Virus record (IMG/VR): IMGVR_UViG_3300031963_000551
Location: 1-33,568 of that record
Direction: 5' to 3' (one strand)
DNA from: a virus
DNA length: 33,568 nt
Shown piece after piece: positions 14,822-23,689 of the stretch. The translations under genes and the position numbers were made by a program. The notes under the pieces are model-generated. The model did no database searches, was not told where the DNA came from, and was given only the letters and a program-made list of their open reading frames with translations. Within the stretch, counting starts at the first letter, position 1. Each line of letters opens with the position of its first letter.

Positions 14822-15202
14822 ATGACTGACAGCATGGCCACACTTATGGGCGGCAAGCAGATTGTCGCCTACCACCTCGACGGAACCCAGGAGATCGTGA
14901 CCCTGCGGCAACTGCCCGTTCGAGCCCTGCCGCAATACCTCGCCACCATCGACGACGAGGCCGCCCGATTGGAACTGCTGGCCGACAAGCCCGCGGGGTG
15001 GGCGGACAAGATCAAGCCCGACTCGCACGTCGAGCTTCTGGAGGCCGGGGAGGGCCTCAACTCCGATTCTTTTTCCGCGTGGCTCCGTCGCAGAGTGCAG
15101 CGACAGGAGCAACTGGTTCCGGGATCAAGCGGAGAGCTGGGCAAGCAGTTGCTGTCAGCCTCGCCGACTGGGTCGCAGAGTGCGCGGTGCGCTGTGGTCT
15201 GA
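14822..15202 (+). CDS. Tail assembly chaperone (gpG-like)
   Basis: A 126-residue protein just before the tape measure gene, the position of lambda gpG. The first 85 residues (QEIVTLRQLPVRALPQYLATI; WADKIKPDSHVELLEAGEGL) look genuine. The last 40 (RRRVQRQEQLVPGSSG...) look less structured, as expected if many ribosomes leave the frame. An open -1 frame overlaps the 3' end and continues to 15399. Leader AGAAAAACCC. Confidence 0.65.
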   Translation: MTDSMATLMGGKQIVAYHLDGTQEIVTLRQLPVRALPQYLATIDDEAARLELLADKPAGWADKIKPDSHVELLEAGEGLNSDSFSAWLRRRVQRQEQLVPGSSGELGKQLLSASPTGSQSARCAVV

Positions 15203-15399
15203 CGCTCGCCCAGGCCGTCGAACACAGTCCGGGCCAGTTGCGGCTTTTGGCGGCTGCGGCCTCGCGCATTGACGCGGGGGCGGGGCTGCTCAATCTGCAC
15301 ACAACTTACGCGGCAACGGCTGCGACGGTTGCAAAGGAAGGGCGGACCGTGTTGGAACGCCTCCAGAAGCAACTGACGAAACAAGCGAAAGGCGGCTGA
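15070..15399 (+). CDS. Probable -1 frameshift extension of the tail chaperone (gpGT-like)
   Basis: The frame -1 relative to the gene at 14822 is open across the overlap and runs to TGA at 15397-15399. It encodes a coherent helical domain (SLADWVAECAVRCGLTLAQAV; LRLLAAAASRIDAGAGLL) and ends two bases before the tape measure ATG. A run TTTTT at 15070-15074 (0-frame TCT TTT TCC) is a possible slip site, though not a canonical X-XXY-YYZ heptamer. Slipping there gives a 192-residue fusion. An independent internal start is the alternative. Confidence 0.55.
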   Translation, partial: FFRVAPSQSAATGATGSGIKRRAGQAVAVSLADWVAECAVRCGLTLAQAVEHSPGQLRLLAAAASRIDAGAGLLNLHTTYAATAATVAKEGRTVLERLQKQLTKQAKGG

Positions 15400-15400
15400 C

Positions 15401-17902
15401 ATGGCAGACACAAATCTACGGATCAAAATTGGGATGCAGGGGTCCGCGGAAGTTGCCGCAGGGCTCCGGTCCATCAGTGACGCATCCTCGAAGCTCAAGG
15501 GGATGCTGGCCGGTGTTGGTGCAGCAATCGCCGGGGCTGCCGGTCTTGCGGCACTTGGGCAAGCGGCCGTCAACACGGCCAAGCTCGGTGGCGAACTTTC
15601 AGACCTTGCAGCCCGAACAGGCATTTCAGCCCGTGCCCTCATCACATTGCGCCAAGCTTTCAACGACGCCGGGGCCGGAGCCGACTCCGTAGGTTCAACC
15701 ATCAACCGACTCCAAAAGACGATCTACGAGGCCGCTACGGCCGGGGGCGCTGCATCCGATGCGATTGTCGATCTCGGATTGTCCACGGCAGCACTGACCA
15801 AACTGGCACCCGAGGAACAGTTTTCCCAAGTTGCGGCCGCGATCTCGAAGATCGAAAACCCAGCCCAGCGTTCCGCGGCAGCCATGGCGATCTTTGGAAA
15901 GTCCGGGGCCGAACTGCTTCCGTTGTTTGCCGATGGTGGAGCGCTCGACGCCGCAAGAACCGCGTTGGGTGCCCTCCCCGACGTGTTGGGGCGCAACATT
16001 GGAATCCTCGACAGCATTTCCGACCGGATCGACCGCCTCGGGTTGAAAGCAACCCAACTCTTTGCCGGAATCTTCGACGAACTTGGTGGGGCCGTTGATT
16101 CGTTATTGGCAAAAATCGAGTCCATTGATCTCACCGGACTCGGGCAAAACATCGGGGCATTCGTCAACCTGACCATCAAAGCATTTCAGGACGGGAGACT
16201 GGCCGAGTTCATCGGTTTGGTCATCATGGCTGGCACCGAGATCGGGCAAAAAGCATTCAAGGATCTTGTTTCGTCGGCGGTCGGATTCTTTACGAACCAA
16301 GAGGTGGCCAACGCGATTGGCAATTTCTCGGTCACTTTGGTGGCCGGAATCGCTAAGTCATTCATCCAACTCAACCAGTTCTTCCAAAGCTATTGGAACG
16401 CGGTCGGAGTCTACGCAGCCCAAGCAATCTCCGCGGCCGTTCGGTTGGCGGTAAATCAACAGATTGCAGCGGTCGAAGGCGTTCTGAACGCATCAAAGGA
16501 GGCTGCCCGGCTTTTGCTTCCGGCCGGATCAATCCTGCCGTCTAAGGCGATCACATTGCCTCGGGTCGAGCAAACCGCGCCAAACTTCGACACGGCGCTC
16601 GGAATCGGATCCGCCATCGCTGCTCAGAACGCAAGGACACAAGCCGAACTTGTGGACAAAATGGTTCTTGGTTACCGGGATCTTTTCGGGATCACAACCG
16701 ACAAGACCAAGGAAGACGGCAAACAAATCTCCGCCGCACAAGAGTTGATCGACTTACTCCAAAAACAACGCGAGGAGACAGAACGAAAGAAGAAAGCCGA
16801 GGCCGCTCCCTCCGGCGGTGTTGCGGGTGGAGACGTGCCGATCAACCTCAAGCTTGAGTTGATGCGGTTGGAAATGACCTACAACAAGCAGTTGCAGCAG
16901 ATCAACCAAGCCCGCGGGGCGGTTGAATCGAGTTGGCTGATGACCAACTTGGAGAAGTACCAGGAGAAGAAACGCCTGTTGCAGGGAGAGCTTGACCTAA
17001 TCGCCAAGCAGATCACCGAACTCGAAAAGCTCAAAACCACCGCAAGCGAGGCTGAGCGGATGCAGATTGAGCAGCGCATCGTCGGGCTCCAGGGCACCGC
17101 GGGCGGTGTTCAAAACCAGATGACCGGAATGGGGCCAGATCCCGAATCGTTCCGGCAACAGTTCCAATCCACTTTGGTTGACTTGCAGAATCAATGGGGA
17201 AGCTGGGCGCAACAGACGGCCGCAACGTTCTCCAACGTGTTCAACACCGCGATCTCATCCATCTCGAACGGGATCACGGGGCTCATCATGGGAACGATGA
17301 CTTGGGGCCAAGCCCTCGCCGCCATCGGAAACACGATTCTGACCACGATCATCCAGTCTATAGTCCAGATGGGCGTCCGGTGGGTGGCGACTCAGATCTT
17401 AATGGCGACGGTCGGAAAGGCACTTGCCGCCGCATCGGTCGCCGCGACGGTTCCGATGGCTGCCGCCCAGGCGGCTGTCTGGGCAACGCCCGCAACCCTA
17501 TCCACTATTGCGTCTTACGGCACGGCAGCCGCAGCCGCCCCGGGCATGATCGCCGGAGCCCAAGGGCTTGTTCTCGCGCAGTCATTGGCCGCATTCAAGA
17601 CGGGCGGCTACACGGGCGACGGCAATCCAAACGACGTGGCCGGTATCGTTCACCGGGGCGAGTTCGTGGTCCCGGCTGACGTAGTGGACCGCATCGGATT
17701 GTCCACACTCCAGTCCATGACCGCCGCGGGCGCATCGGATCCCGGTGCCTTCACGTCGCCGGCCGCCCCGGGTCCGATCACGCTCAACATGGGGGTCTTT
17801 GACAACCCGGGCCGATTGGCCGACTGGGCGAAGTCCAACGAGGGCCGGACGGTGCTGGTGGACATCATGCGCCAACACGCCCACGAGTTTACCCGCTCAT
17901 GA
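15401..17902 (+). CDS. Tape measure protein
   Basis: An 833-residue protein that sets tail length and helps DNA entry. It has an N-terminal coiled/Ala-rich region (GSAEVAAGLRSISDASSKLKG), a hydrophobic stretch (AGVGAAIAGAAGLAALG), long helices (QKREETERKKKAEA; KLELMRLEMTYNKQLQQINQ) and several hydrophobic segments near 600-720. The C-terminus has the family signature TGDGNPNDVAGIVHRGEFVVPADVVDRIG-type sequence. The next gene overlaps by four bases. Confidence 0.92.
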   Translation: MADTNLRIKIGMQGSAEVAAGLRSISDASSKLKGMLAGVGAAIAGAAGLAALGQAAVNTAKLGGELSDLAARTGISARALITLRQAFNDAGAGADSVGSTINRLQKTIYEAATAGGAASDAIVDLGLSTAALTKLAPEEQFSQVAAAISKIENPAQRSAAAMAIFGKSGAELLPLFADGGALDAARTALGALPDVLGRNIGILDSISDRIDRLGLKATQLFAGIFDELGGAVDSLLAKIESIDLTGLGQNIGAFVNLTIKAFQDGRLAEFIGLVIMAGTEIGQKAFKDLVSSAVGFFTNQEVANAIGNFSVTLVAGIAKSFIQLNQFFQSYWNAVGVYAAQAISAAVRLAVNQQIAAVEGVLNASKEAARLLLPAGSILPSKAITLPRVEQTAPNFDTALGIGSAIAAQNARTQAELVDKMVLGYRDLFGITTDKTKEDGKQISAAQELIDLLQKQREETERKKKAEAAPSGGVAGGDVPINLKLELMRLEMTYNKQLQQINQARGAVESSWLMTNLEKYQEKKRLLQGELDLIAKQITELEKLKTTASEAERMQIEQRIVGLQGTAGGVQNQMTGMGPDPESFRQQFQSTLVDLQNQWGSWAQQTAATFSNVFNTAISSISNGITGLIMGTMTWGQALAAIGNTILTTIIQSIVQMGVRWVATQILMATVGKALAAASVAATVPMAAAQAAVWATPATLSTIASYGTAAAAAPGMIAGAQGLVLAQSLAAFKTGGYTGDGNPNDVAGIVHRGEFVVPADVVDRIGLSTLQSMTAAGASDPGAFTSPAAPGPITLNMGVFDNPGRLADWAKSNEGRTVLVDIMRQHAHEFTRS

Positions 17903-19923
17903 TCTCAACCACGTTTGCCGGTCAATCGGTTCTCTTGCTTAACGACGCCCCGGATTGGGGATCGCCGGTCGGAGTGACTTTCGACTTGGTGAGCCAGTTC
18001 GAGGAAGGATTGACCGGCCGCGAGGCTCGACGCCCCCACGCTGCAACGCTACGGGCCAAGGTGCGGTTCCGGCTAACAATCCAAGGGACAGACGCCTTCA
18101 CGCTCAAGAACGCGCTACGGGGCTACCAAGCGCAGCCCGTCATCGTTCCGTTCTGGCCTTTGGCCGAGACATGGGCCAACCGGGCAAACATCGCAGCCAC
18201 CGGACTCCGTGTGGCCTACAAGGCGGACTGGTCAACGTGGGAACTGTACACGACGGTTGAACCCGGTTGGGTGTTGGCCGACGACATGGTCGCCCCTGCG
18301 TTCTGGGGTCGCCTCGAAGACCGGGAAATGCTTTGGATCAACGCCACGGTCGCCCAGTTCGACGTTGAGTTCACCGAGACCGGGCCGACCACCTACGCAC
18401 TGATTCCCGGAAGTCAGACGTTCCAAGGCGGTCCCAACCTCGCCGGCTACGCAACCAACCCGCGATTGTGGCCGACCGCGTTGGATTGGCGGGACGTGCC
18501 CGAGTCGTTTTCCGTCCGCATCATCCGGGAACAACTGGGCTTTGGTCGGGCACAGTTTGAGACGATCTATCCGCAAACCAACGTCCGCGAAGCCCAGTTC
18601 CGCACGATCACCCAGTCGTCCGCCGAGTGCTGGAAATTGCTTCGATTCTTCAGTGACCACGGGGCTGGCAAGGCATTCTGGACACCGACGTGGCATTCGT
18701 CCGCCGTGATGGCCGCCGACCTCGCCGCGGGATCATCTGCATTGTCGGTGCAATCCGCCGTTGGGATTCAGGCGGGCGATTACCTTGCGTTCATCCAGGG
18801 CACCGGGATCCAAGCGACCTCCCGGACTTCGACCATCGTCGGGACCACGGTCAACCTCAACAGCACCCCGGGAGCATTCACCGCGGCCGACACCGTGGTT
18901 GCCACGTTGGTCCTTGCCCGGTTCGACAAGCCGCGCCTCGGTCTTGAGTTCATCATGGGGTCGGTCGCCCAGGGGGCCGTTTCCGTCGTCGAGCTTCCGC
19001 CGGAATATTCACCGGCCGCGGACGAAACCCTCGGGACGACCATCGGGCTCCTGACCACTCGGGGCTACATTTACGAGCTTACCCAGACCATCGGGGTCAC
19101 GACGACCACAACCCGGCTAACCAGCTACGAGGCCGACTTGACCGTCGGGGCAAACACCTACACCGCCCGAAAGATGGACCACGGGACGGTCAAGCAGTCG
19201 CTTTTCCTAGACCGGGACGAAATCGAGATTCGGTCCGAGGTCATCGCCGGGGACCCGCTGGTCAAACTCGCCACGGTACAAGCCGAGGCCCCTGTCCGGC
19301 TCACGATCAAATCCGTGGACGTGTCCGGGGCGACCGGATCCAACGACACCGTGCTTTTCACTGGGGACATCATCGGGCTGGCGGTCCGTGGATCCAGACT
19401 GACCGCAAAGGCCGTGTCCGCTGGGACGGTGTTCGACCGGATCTATCCAAGGTTCAGGATGCAAGTCGGATGCAACCACGCGTTGTTCTCGCCGGGGTGC
19501 GGGTTGGCCAGCGCTGCGTGGCAATTCACCGCGACCCTAAGCAACCCAGGTACTGTCGGCTACCCGTTCACGTTTGATTTGACCGGGCTGGCACGAACCA
19601 TTGGGACTGTCCCAACCATCACTGCGGGCTGGTTTTCTGGTGGGTGGGCAGAGTTTCAGTCGGGTTCTTTGCTGAGTCGTCGAGCCATCATCGACAACAC
19701 CGCCGCGGTCTCCGGTGCCCTGACGATCACGTTGGCCCGGGATCCAAACCCGTTCCCGCCGCCGTTCTCCGCGGTGAAGCTTTTCCCGGGTTGCAATGGG
19801 GCACGGACAACGTGCGTGGACAAGTTCTCCAACTACCTCAACTTCGGTGGGCATCCGTTCACGCCCGCAACCAACCCGTCGCTCATCAAGGTCTCGCAAA
19901 ACGTCGGAGGGGGTAAGAAATGA
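17899..19923 (+). CDS. Distal tail / hub fusion protein (BR0599/DUF2163-like C-terminus)
   Basis: A 674-residue protein downstream of the tape measure. The N-terminal 400 residues are beta-rich (VRFRLTIQGTDAFTLKNAL; QTNVREAQFRTITQS) and resemble distal tail proteins. From about 400 the sequence is like GTA/siphovirus hub proteins of the BR0599 type: YELTQTIGVTTTTTRLTSYEADL, YPRFRMQVGCNHALFSPGC and KLFPGCNGARTTC, ending KFSNYLNFGGHPFTP. Cys525, 534, 632 and 639 could hold a metal or Fe-S cluster, as known for lambda gpL and the Rhodobacter GTA hub. Two proteins usually encoded apart appear fused here. Confidence 0.75.
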   Translation: MISTTFAGQSVLLLNDAPDWGSPVGVTFDLVSQFEEGLTGREARRPHAATLRAKVRFRLTIQGTDAFTLKNALRGYQAQPVIVPFWPLAETWANRANIAATGLRVAYKADWSTWELYTTVEPGWVLADDMVAPAFWGRLEDREMLWINATVAQFDVEFTETGPTTYALIPGSQTFQGGPNLAGYATNPRLWPTALDWRDVPESFSVRIIREQLGFGRAQFETIYPQTNVREAQFRTITQSSAECWKLLRFFSDHGAGKAFWTPTWHSSAVMAADLAAGSSALSVQSAVGIQAGDYLAFIQGTGIQATSRTSTIVGTTVNLNSTPGAFTAADTVVATLVLARFDKPRLGLEFIMGSVAQGAVSVVELPPEYSPAADETLGTTIGLLTTRGYIYELTQTIGVTTTTTRLTSYEADLTVGANTYTARKMDHGTVKQSLFLDRDEIEIRSEVIAGDPLVKLATVQAEAPVRLTIKSVDVSGATGSNDTVLFTGDIIGLAVRGSRLTAKAVSAGTVFDRIYPRFRMQVGCNHALFSPGCGLASAAWQFTATLSNPGTVGYPFTFDLTGLARTIGTVPTITAGWFSGGWAEFQSGSLLSRRAIIDNTAAVSGALTITLARDPNPFPPPFSAVKLFPGCNGARTTCVDKFSNYLNFGGHPFTPATNPSLIKVSQNVGGGKK

Positions 19924-20372
19924 CGCCTACATGGTTCACCGAGGAGCGCATTGACGCGCTCGAAGCCGAAGCCGCCACTTGGATCGGGACGCCGTTTGCG
20001 GCCAACTCATCCGCCAAGGGGCTTGGCGTTTCCTGCCATACCCTCGCGGGCGCTCTCTACGCCGCCGTCGGGTGGGGCGACATTACGATCCCGGAAGTCC
20101 CGATCTCCCACGGGCGGTTCGGGGAGGAGTCACTCGCCAACCCGTTCTTCGATGCCATGGCCGAGCGGTTTACCCAGCTTCCGCATGACTCGGAGGTGCT
20201 GCCCGGGGACGTTCTCGGGTTCCGCATTGGCCGCATCGTCCACCACCTCGGGACCGCGCTTCGCAACGGCCGGTTCATCCATGCGCTCGACGGCATCGGC
20301 ACGACTGTGTCCACCATCGAGGACGCAACCTATCGGTCGAGACTCACGACCATCTGGAGACCCCTACCGTGA
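19920..20372 (+). CDS. NlpC/P60-family tail peptidase
   Basis: A 150-residue cysteine peptidase. Cys39 lies in GLGVSCHTLAG, with His108/109 (IVHHLGTAL) and His121 (RFIHALDG) after the typical VLPGDVLGF strand. In lambda-like and GTA-like tails (gpK, GTA g14) this enzyme sits between hub and central tail proteins and is thought to cut cell-wall peptide. It is preceded by GGAGGGGG, a strong Shine-Dalgarno, and overlaps the hub gene (ATGA). Confidence 0.82.
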   Translation: MTPTWFTEERIDALEAEAATWIGTPFAANSSAKGLGVSCHTLAGALYAAVGWGDITIPEVPISHGRFGEESLANPFFDAMAERFTQLPHDSEVLPGDVLGFRIGRIVHHLGTALRNGRFIHALDGIGTTVSTIEDATYRSRLTTIWRPLP

Positions 20373-20566
20373 AAGGCGAAACCCGAAACCAGCCCGACCC
20401 CGAGATTAACGACGGCAACACCGAGCCCGAGGACTTCTCGACCAACCAAGAGGCGGCCTCGATCCCGTGGTTCTGCGGGGAGCGCAAACTCGCCCTCCGG
20501 TGGATCTCACCGATTTACAACCAGTTCACCAAGGAAGCTCCCCAGGAGCGACCCGGCAAGAAATAG
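20369..20566 (+). CDS. Small tail-tip-associated protein
   Basis: A 65-residue protein, GTG start overlapping the peptidase stop. Acidic N-terminus, then a conserved-looking ASIPWFCGERKLALRWISP and YNQFTKEAPQE. It directly precedes the J-like gene, as small proteins of this kind do in related tail modules, so it may be a chaperone or assembly part of the tip. No domain identified. Confidence 0.6.
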   Translation: MKGETRNQPDPEINDGNTEPEDFSTNQEAASIPWFCGERKLALRWISPIYNQFTKEAPQERPGKK

Positions 20567-20575
20567 GACACGACC

Positions 20576-23500
20576 ATGGGAAAAGGTGGAGGAGCAGGCA
20601 GCAAACTTTACGACTACTACGGAACCCTCGCCGGCATCGTCTGCGCGGGGCCGGTGGACGAACTTGTCGCCATCTTGGTGGACGGCCGGATCGTCTGGCC
20701 CACCGCGACATTCTGGAACGCTGGGCAGACGATTGCAGTCAACGACCTCCGGCAATACTTAGGCGTCGTCTGGAAGGCCACCCAGGCGCACACAACGAGC
20801 AACGCCAACAAGCCGCCAGCGTCAACCCATTGGGTCCGCTATTCGTTGGTCCGCACGGTTGGACCGAGCGCCACAAACCCCTACCCGCTGACCGTGACCG
20901 GCTACGGGGCCGCGTATTTCTACTGGGGCACCGACGACCAAGTTCTCGACACCGTCGGGGAGGCCCGCCTCGCAGCAAACGGGCACCCACCTTACCGCCG
21001 GCAAGCCGTTCTCGTTCTCAAAGACTTCCTTTTCGGCCGGGAGCGTACTTCAGCGCCAAACGTCGAGGTGGTCGTCCGCAGAAAGCCAAACCAGACGATG
21101 CTGATCGGAGATCCGGCCGCATTGATCGACGGACAGGCCAATCCGGTGGCCGCCATGGCTGACCTTTACACCGACCCGGTGTTCGGGGCCGCACTGACGC
21201 CCGACACCCCGGGAGGCCCGGACACCACGACGTGGCAGTCCGCCGCTAACGCAATCCAAACAAGCATCGACGAGGCCGGCATCTCGCCTGTGCTGACTCA
21301 GGCAAAGAGTCTCCGCCAGATCACCGCCGACATCCTCGCTTACTGCGACGGGTGGGTCCGGTTCTCCGCGGCCGGTGAGATCGAGGCCGGGCGGTTCCCA
21401 CACAACTCAGCGCCGCCCACGTTCACCGCTGCCACAACCATCGACTACAACGACCTCATCGACGAGGTGAGCTACACGGCCGACGGATGGGCAACGACCT
21501 ACAACCAAACCCAAGTCAAGTTTGCCGACCGGGAGCGCTCCTACCGGGATGGCTCGGTCGCTGTGGTGAGTGGGTACAATCTCGCCGTGACCGGAGAGCC
21601 ACGGACCGCAAAAATTGACCGCCCTTGGATCACCCGACGGACCCAGGCATCTGAACACGCGGCCGAGCATCAGAAGATCGTCGGGGAGCCCAAGCTTTCC
21701 GGCTCGTTGGTCGTCCGCGCTGATAAGGCCGCGAGCATTCGCCCAGGTGACTTGTTCCTGCTAACCCACGACGCGCTTTCCATTTCCATCGTCTGCCGGT
21801 GCATCGGCAAAGACATCGCCCAACCGCCCGCCGGCCGCGCCACGATCCGCTTCGAGTCTGACCGCGCATCCGCCCCGGTTCCGTTCGCTCCTACAGGAGC
21901 CGCGGACGAGGGGAGCGCCTACCCAGACAACGAAACGCTATCGCTCCAACAGTTCTTCCAGCCTCCGCCTGCAATGTTTCAGGGGGACACCGACGCCGCC
22001 GTGGTCCCGTTGATCGCCCGGACGTCGCCGGTCACGATTGGAGCCAATATTCATCTGCGAAAGGAAGACGCCTCGGGATTCTACGAACTCGGATCCATTG
22101 ACCAGTTTGCAATCCACGGCACGGTGCAAGCCTCTTGGTCGTACTACAGCCGCGCCACGTCAACCAGAAGCCGCTCGACCAATGTGGCAACGGTAACGAC
22201 CTCGGCAGCCCACAATCTGACGACCGGGGACGTGGTGACCATCTACGGGTTTGCCGATGCAACCTTCGACGGCACCGTGACCATCACCGTGGTCAACTCG
22301 ACGACGTTCACCTACCCGAACACGGGAAGCTTCGTTTCAACGACGACCGACACGGGTGGCACCGTGACCACTGGCAACGAGGACAACACCGAGAATCTCC
22401 GGGTGACGCTCGACGCCGGCACCGTGTCTGCGGACCTGTCCAAAATGCTGGACACCCAGACCGAAGACGCGATCAACGACAACGCGGTCTATGTGGTCAT
22501 CTTCAAAAACTCCGACCGAAAGGTCTTCGAGGTTTCAACCCTCAGGGCTATGAGGATCATCTCAGGAGATTCGTTCTATCGGCTCAAGGTCCGCCGCGCT
22601 CGGTACGGCACCGCGACAAGGACGGCTGACGTCGGTGACAAGGTTTGGATCGGCTACCGCACCGACATTGCCTCGATGACTCACGGCTCGTTTGTGGGCT
22701 ATCTGGAGGCGCTTTCGACCGCTACTTTCCGACTTCAGTCCGCCAACGCTGAGTCGGTGGCCGACCTGTCAAACACGACACTTTGCCCGAACATTTCCTA
22801 CACGTTCGCCGATCCCTACGCTCCGACGACGATCTTTAGCTCAGTCCAAAAATTGACCAGCGTCACGGCAAACACTTGGACCGAGATCACGGACTTCACA
22901 GGACACTTTGAAGTGACTGACCGCTTCCGCGTTGACGCCACCATTACCGACTTGTCGGCTGACCTCAACGGGGCTCGACTATACGCAAAAAACGGGTCTT
23001 CAGAACTGACTTTGTGGTCGGCAAATTACAACGACTCAAGCGTCCAAAAAGTAACCTGTGAGTTCACGCTCCCGACAAAAGGAGCTTGGTTGGTCTTCAT
23101 GGCCGGACTCGACAGGTCGGGACGAATCCGAATCAAACAACTCACCGCAGGGGGCGGGACAACCGCGGTTGCGATTAACATCAAACAGAACAACACCGAG
23201 ACATCCGCGCCGAGCTTCACTCCTCCAGGCATCGGTTTTCGGTCAAATCAGTTCCCGATTTCAGTCACGCTCACGACGACGACGGCAGGGGCTCAAATTA
23301 AGTATTCCATCGTGGACCTTGGGCAACCCGTCGGGGCGTTCACCAATGTGGCTGCAACCACTACGACCGTCGCTGTAGGCCGGAACAAGCGACTCTACGC
23401 CAAGGCTGACGTCGGTGGATCGAACGAGTCGATCTTGATTTACCACGAATACTACATCGAGGTTGACGAATACTATCCGCCCCGTGGCTCGTTGCCATGA
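20576..23500 (+). CDS. Central tail tip protein (J / GTA gp15-like)
   Basis: A 974-residue protein at the end of the tail operon. Start GGGAGSKLYDYYGTLAGIVC and PVDELVAILVDGRIVWP are the opening of the J/GTA-type tip proteins. The middle has PRTAKIDRPWITRRTQASEHA and FLLTHDALSISIVCR. Around residues 515-600 it carries a beta domain with AHNLTTGDVVTIYGFADATF. The last 100 residues (PPGIGFRSNQFPISVTLTT; AQIKYSIVD) resemble a chitobiase/hexosaminidase C-terminal (carbohydrate-associated) domain. It probably forms the tip that contacts the cell surface. Confidence 0.85.
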   Translation: MGKGGGAGSKLYDYYGTLAGIVCAGPVDELVAILVDGRIVWPTATFWNAGQTIAVNDLRQYLGVVWKATQAHTTSNANKPPASTHWVRYSLVRTVGPSATNPYPLTVTGYGAAYFYWGTDDQVLDTVGEARLAANGHPPYRRQAVLVLKDFLFGRERTSAPNVEVVVRRKPNQTMLIGDPAALIDGQANPVAAMADLYTDPVFGAALTPDTPGGPDTTTWQSAANAIQTSIDEAGISPVLTQAKSLRQITADILAYCDGWVRFSAAGEIEAGRFPHNSAPPTFTAATTIDYNDLIDEVSYTADGWATTYNQTQVKFADRERSYRDGSVAVVSGYNLAVTGEPRTAKIDRPWITRRTQASEHAAEHQKIVGEPKLSGSLVVRADKAASIRPGDLFLLTHDALSISIVCRCIGKDIAQPPAGRATIRFESDRASAPVPFAPTGAADEGSAYPDNETLSLQQFFQPPPAMFQGDTDAAVVPLIARTSPVTIGANIHLRKEDASGFYELGSIDQFAIHGTVQASWSYYSRATSTRSRSTNVATVTTSAAHNLTTGDVVTIYGFADATFDGTVTITVVNSTTFTYPNTGSFVSTTTDTGGTVTTGNEDNTENLRVTLDAGTVSADLSKMLDTQTEDAINDNAVYVVIFKNSDRKVFEVSTLRAMRIISGDSFYRLKVRRARYGTATRTADVGDKVWIGYRTDIASMTHGSFVGYLEALSTATFRLQSANAESVADLSNTTLCPNISYTFADPYAPTTIFSSVQKLTSVTANTWTEITDFTGHFEVTDRFRVDATITDLSADLNGARLYAKNGSSELTLWSANYNDSSVQKVTCEFTLPTKGAWLVFMAGLDRSGRIRIKQLTAGGGTTAVAINIKQNNTETSAPSFTPPGIGFRSNQFPISVTLTTTTAGAQIKYSIVDLGQPVGAFTNVAATTTTVAVGRNKRLYAKADVGGSNESILIYHEYYIEVDEYYPPRGSLP

Positions 23501-23515
23501 AATAGGTCTGGACAG

Positions 23516-23533
23516 AAACCCATCGTTGGGTTT
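23516..23533 (+). terminator. Hairpin after the tail operon (possible weak terminator)
   Basis: AAACCCA (23516-23522) and TGGGTTT (23527-23533) form a perfect 7-bp stem with loop TCGT, ending in TTT but without a long T tract. It lies in the 45-base gap between the J-like gene and the recombination genes. It may attenuate late transcription or end it weakly. Confidence 0.45.
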
Positions 23534-23545
23534 AGGTGGGGCCGC

Positions 23546-23689
23546 GTGAAGTGCCCCGTCTGCAATTCAATTTTTGCTGCAAGCCTTGCCGATCTCGGCA
23601 GGGAGATGGGGCGCAGCACGTCAAAATCAAAGGCCTCCGCTGCTCGCCGCAATGGCAAGAAAGGCGGACGACCGAGGAAGAAACAATGA
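23546..23689 (+). CDS. Small CxxC/AT-hook-like DNA-binding peptide
   Basis: A 47-residue protein from GTG 23546 after an AGGTGGGG Shine-Dalgarno. It ends TGA 23687-23689, overlapping the next ATG (ATGA). It starts MKCPVCNS (one CxxC) and ends AARRNGKKGGRPRKKQ, where GGRPRK is an AT-hook-like tract common in small phage and plasmid proteins. It is strongly basic. It opens the recombination operon, so it could be a regulator or DNA-binding accessory. Confidence 0.65.
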   Translation: MKCPVCNSIFAASLADLGREMGRSTSKSKASAARRNGKKGGRPRKKQ

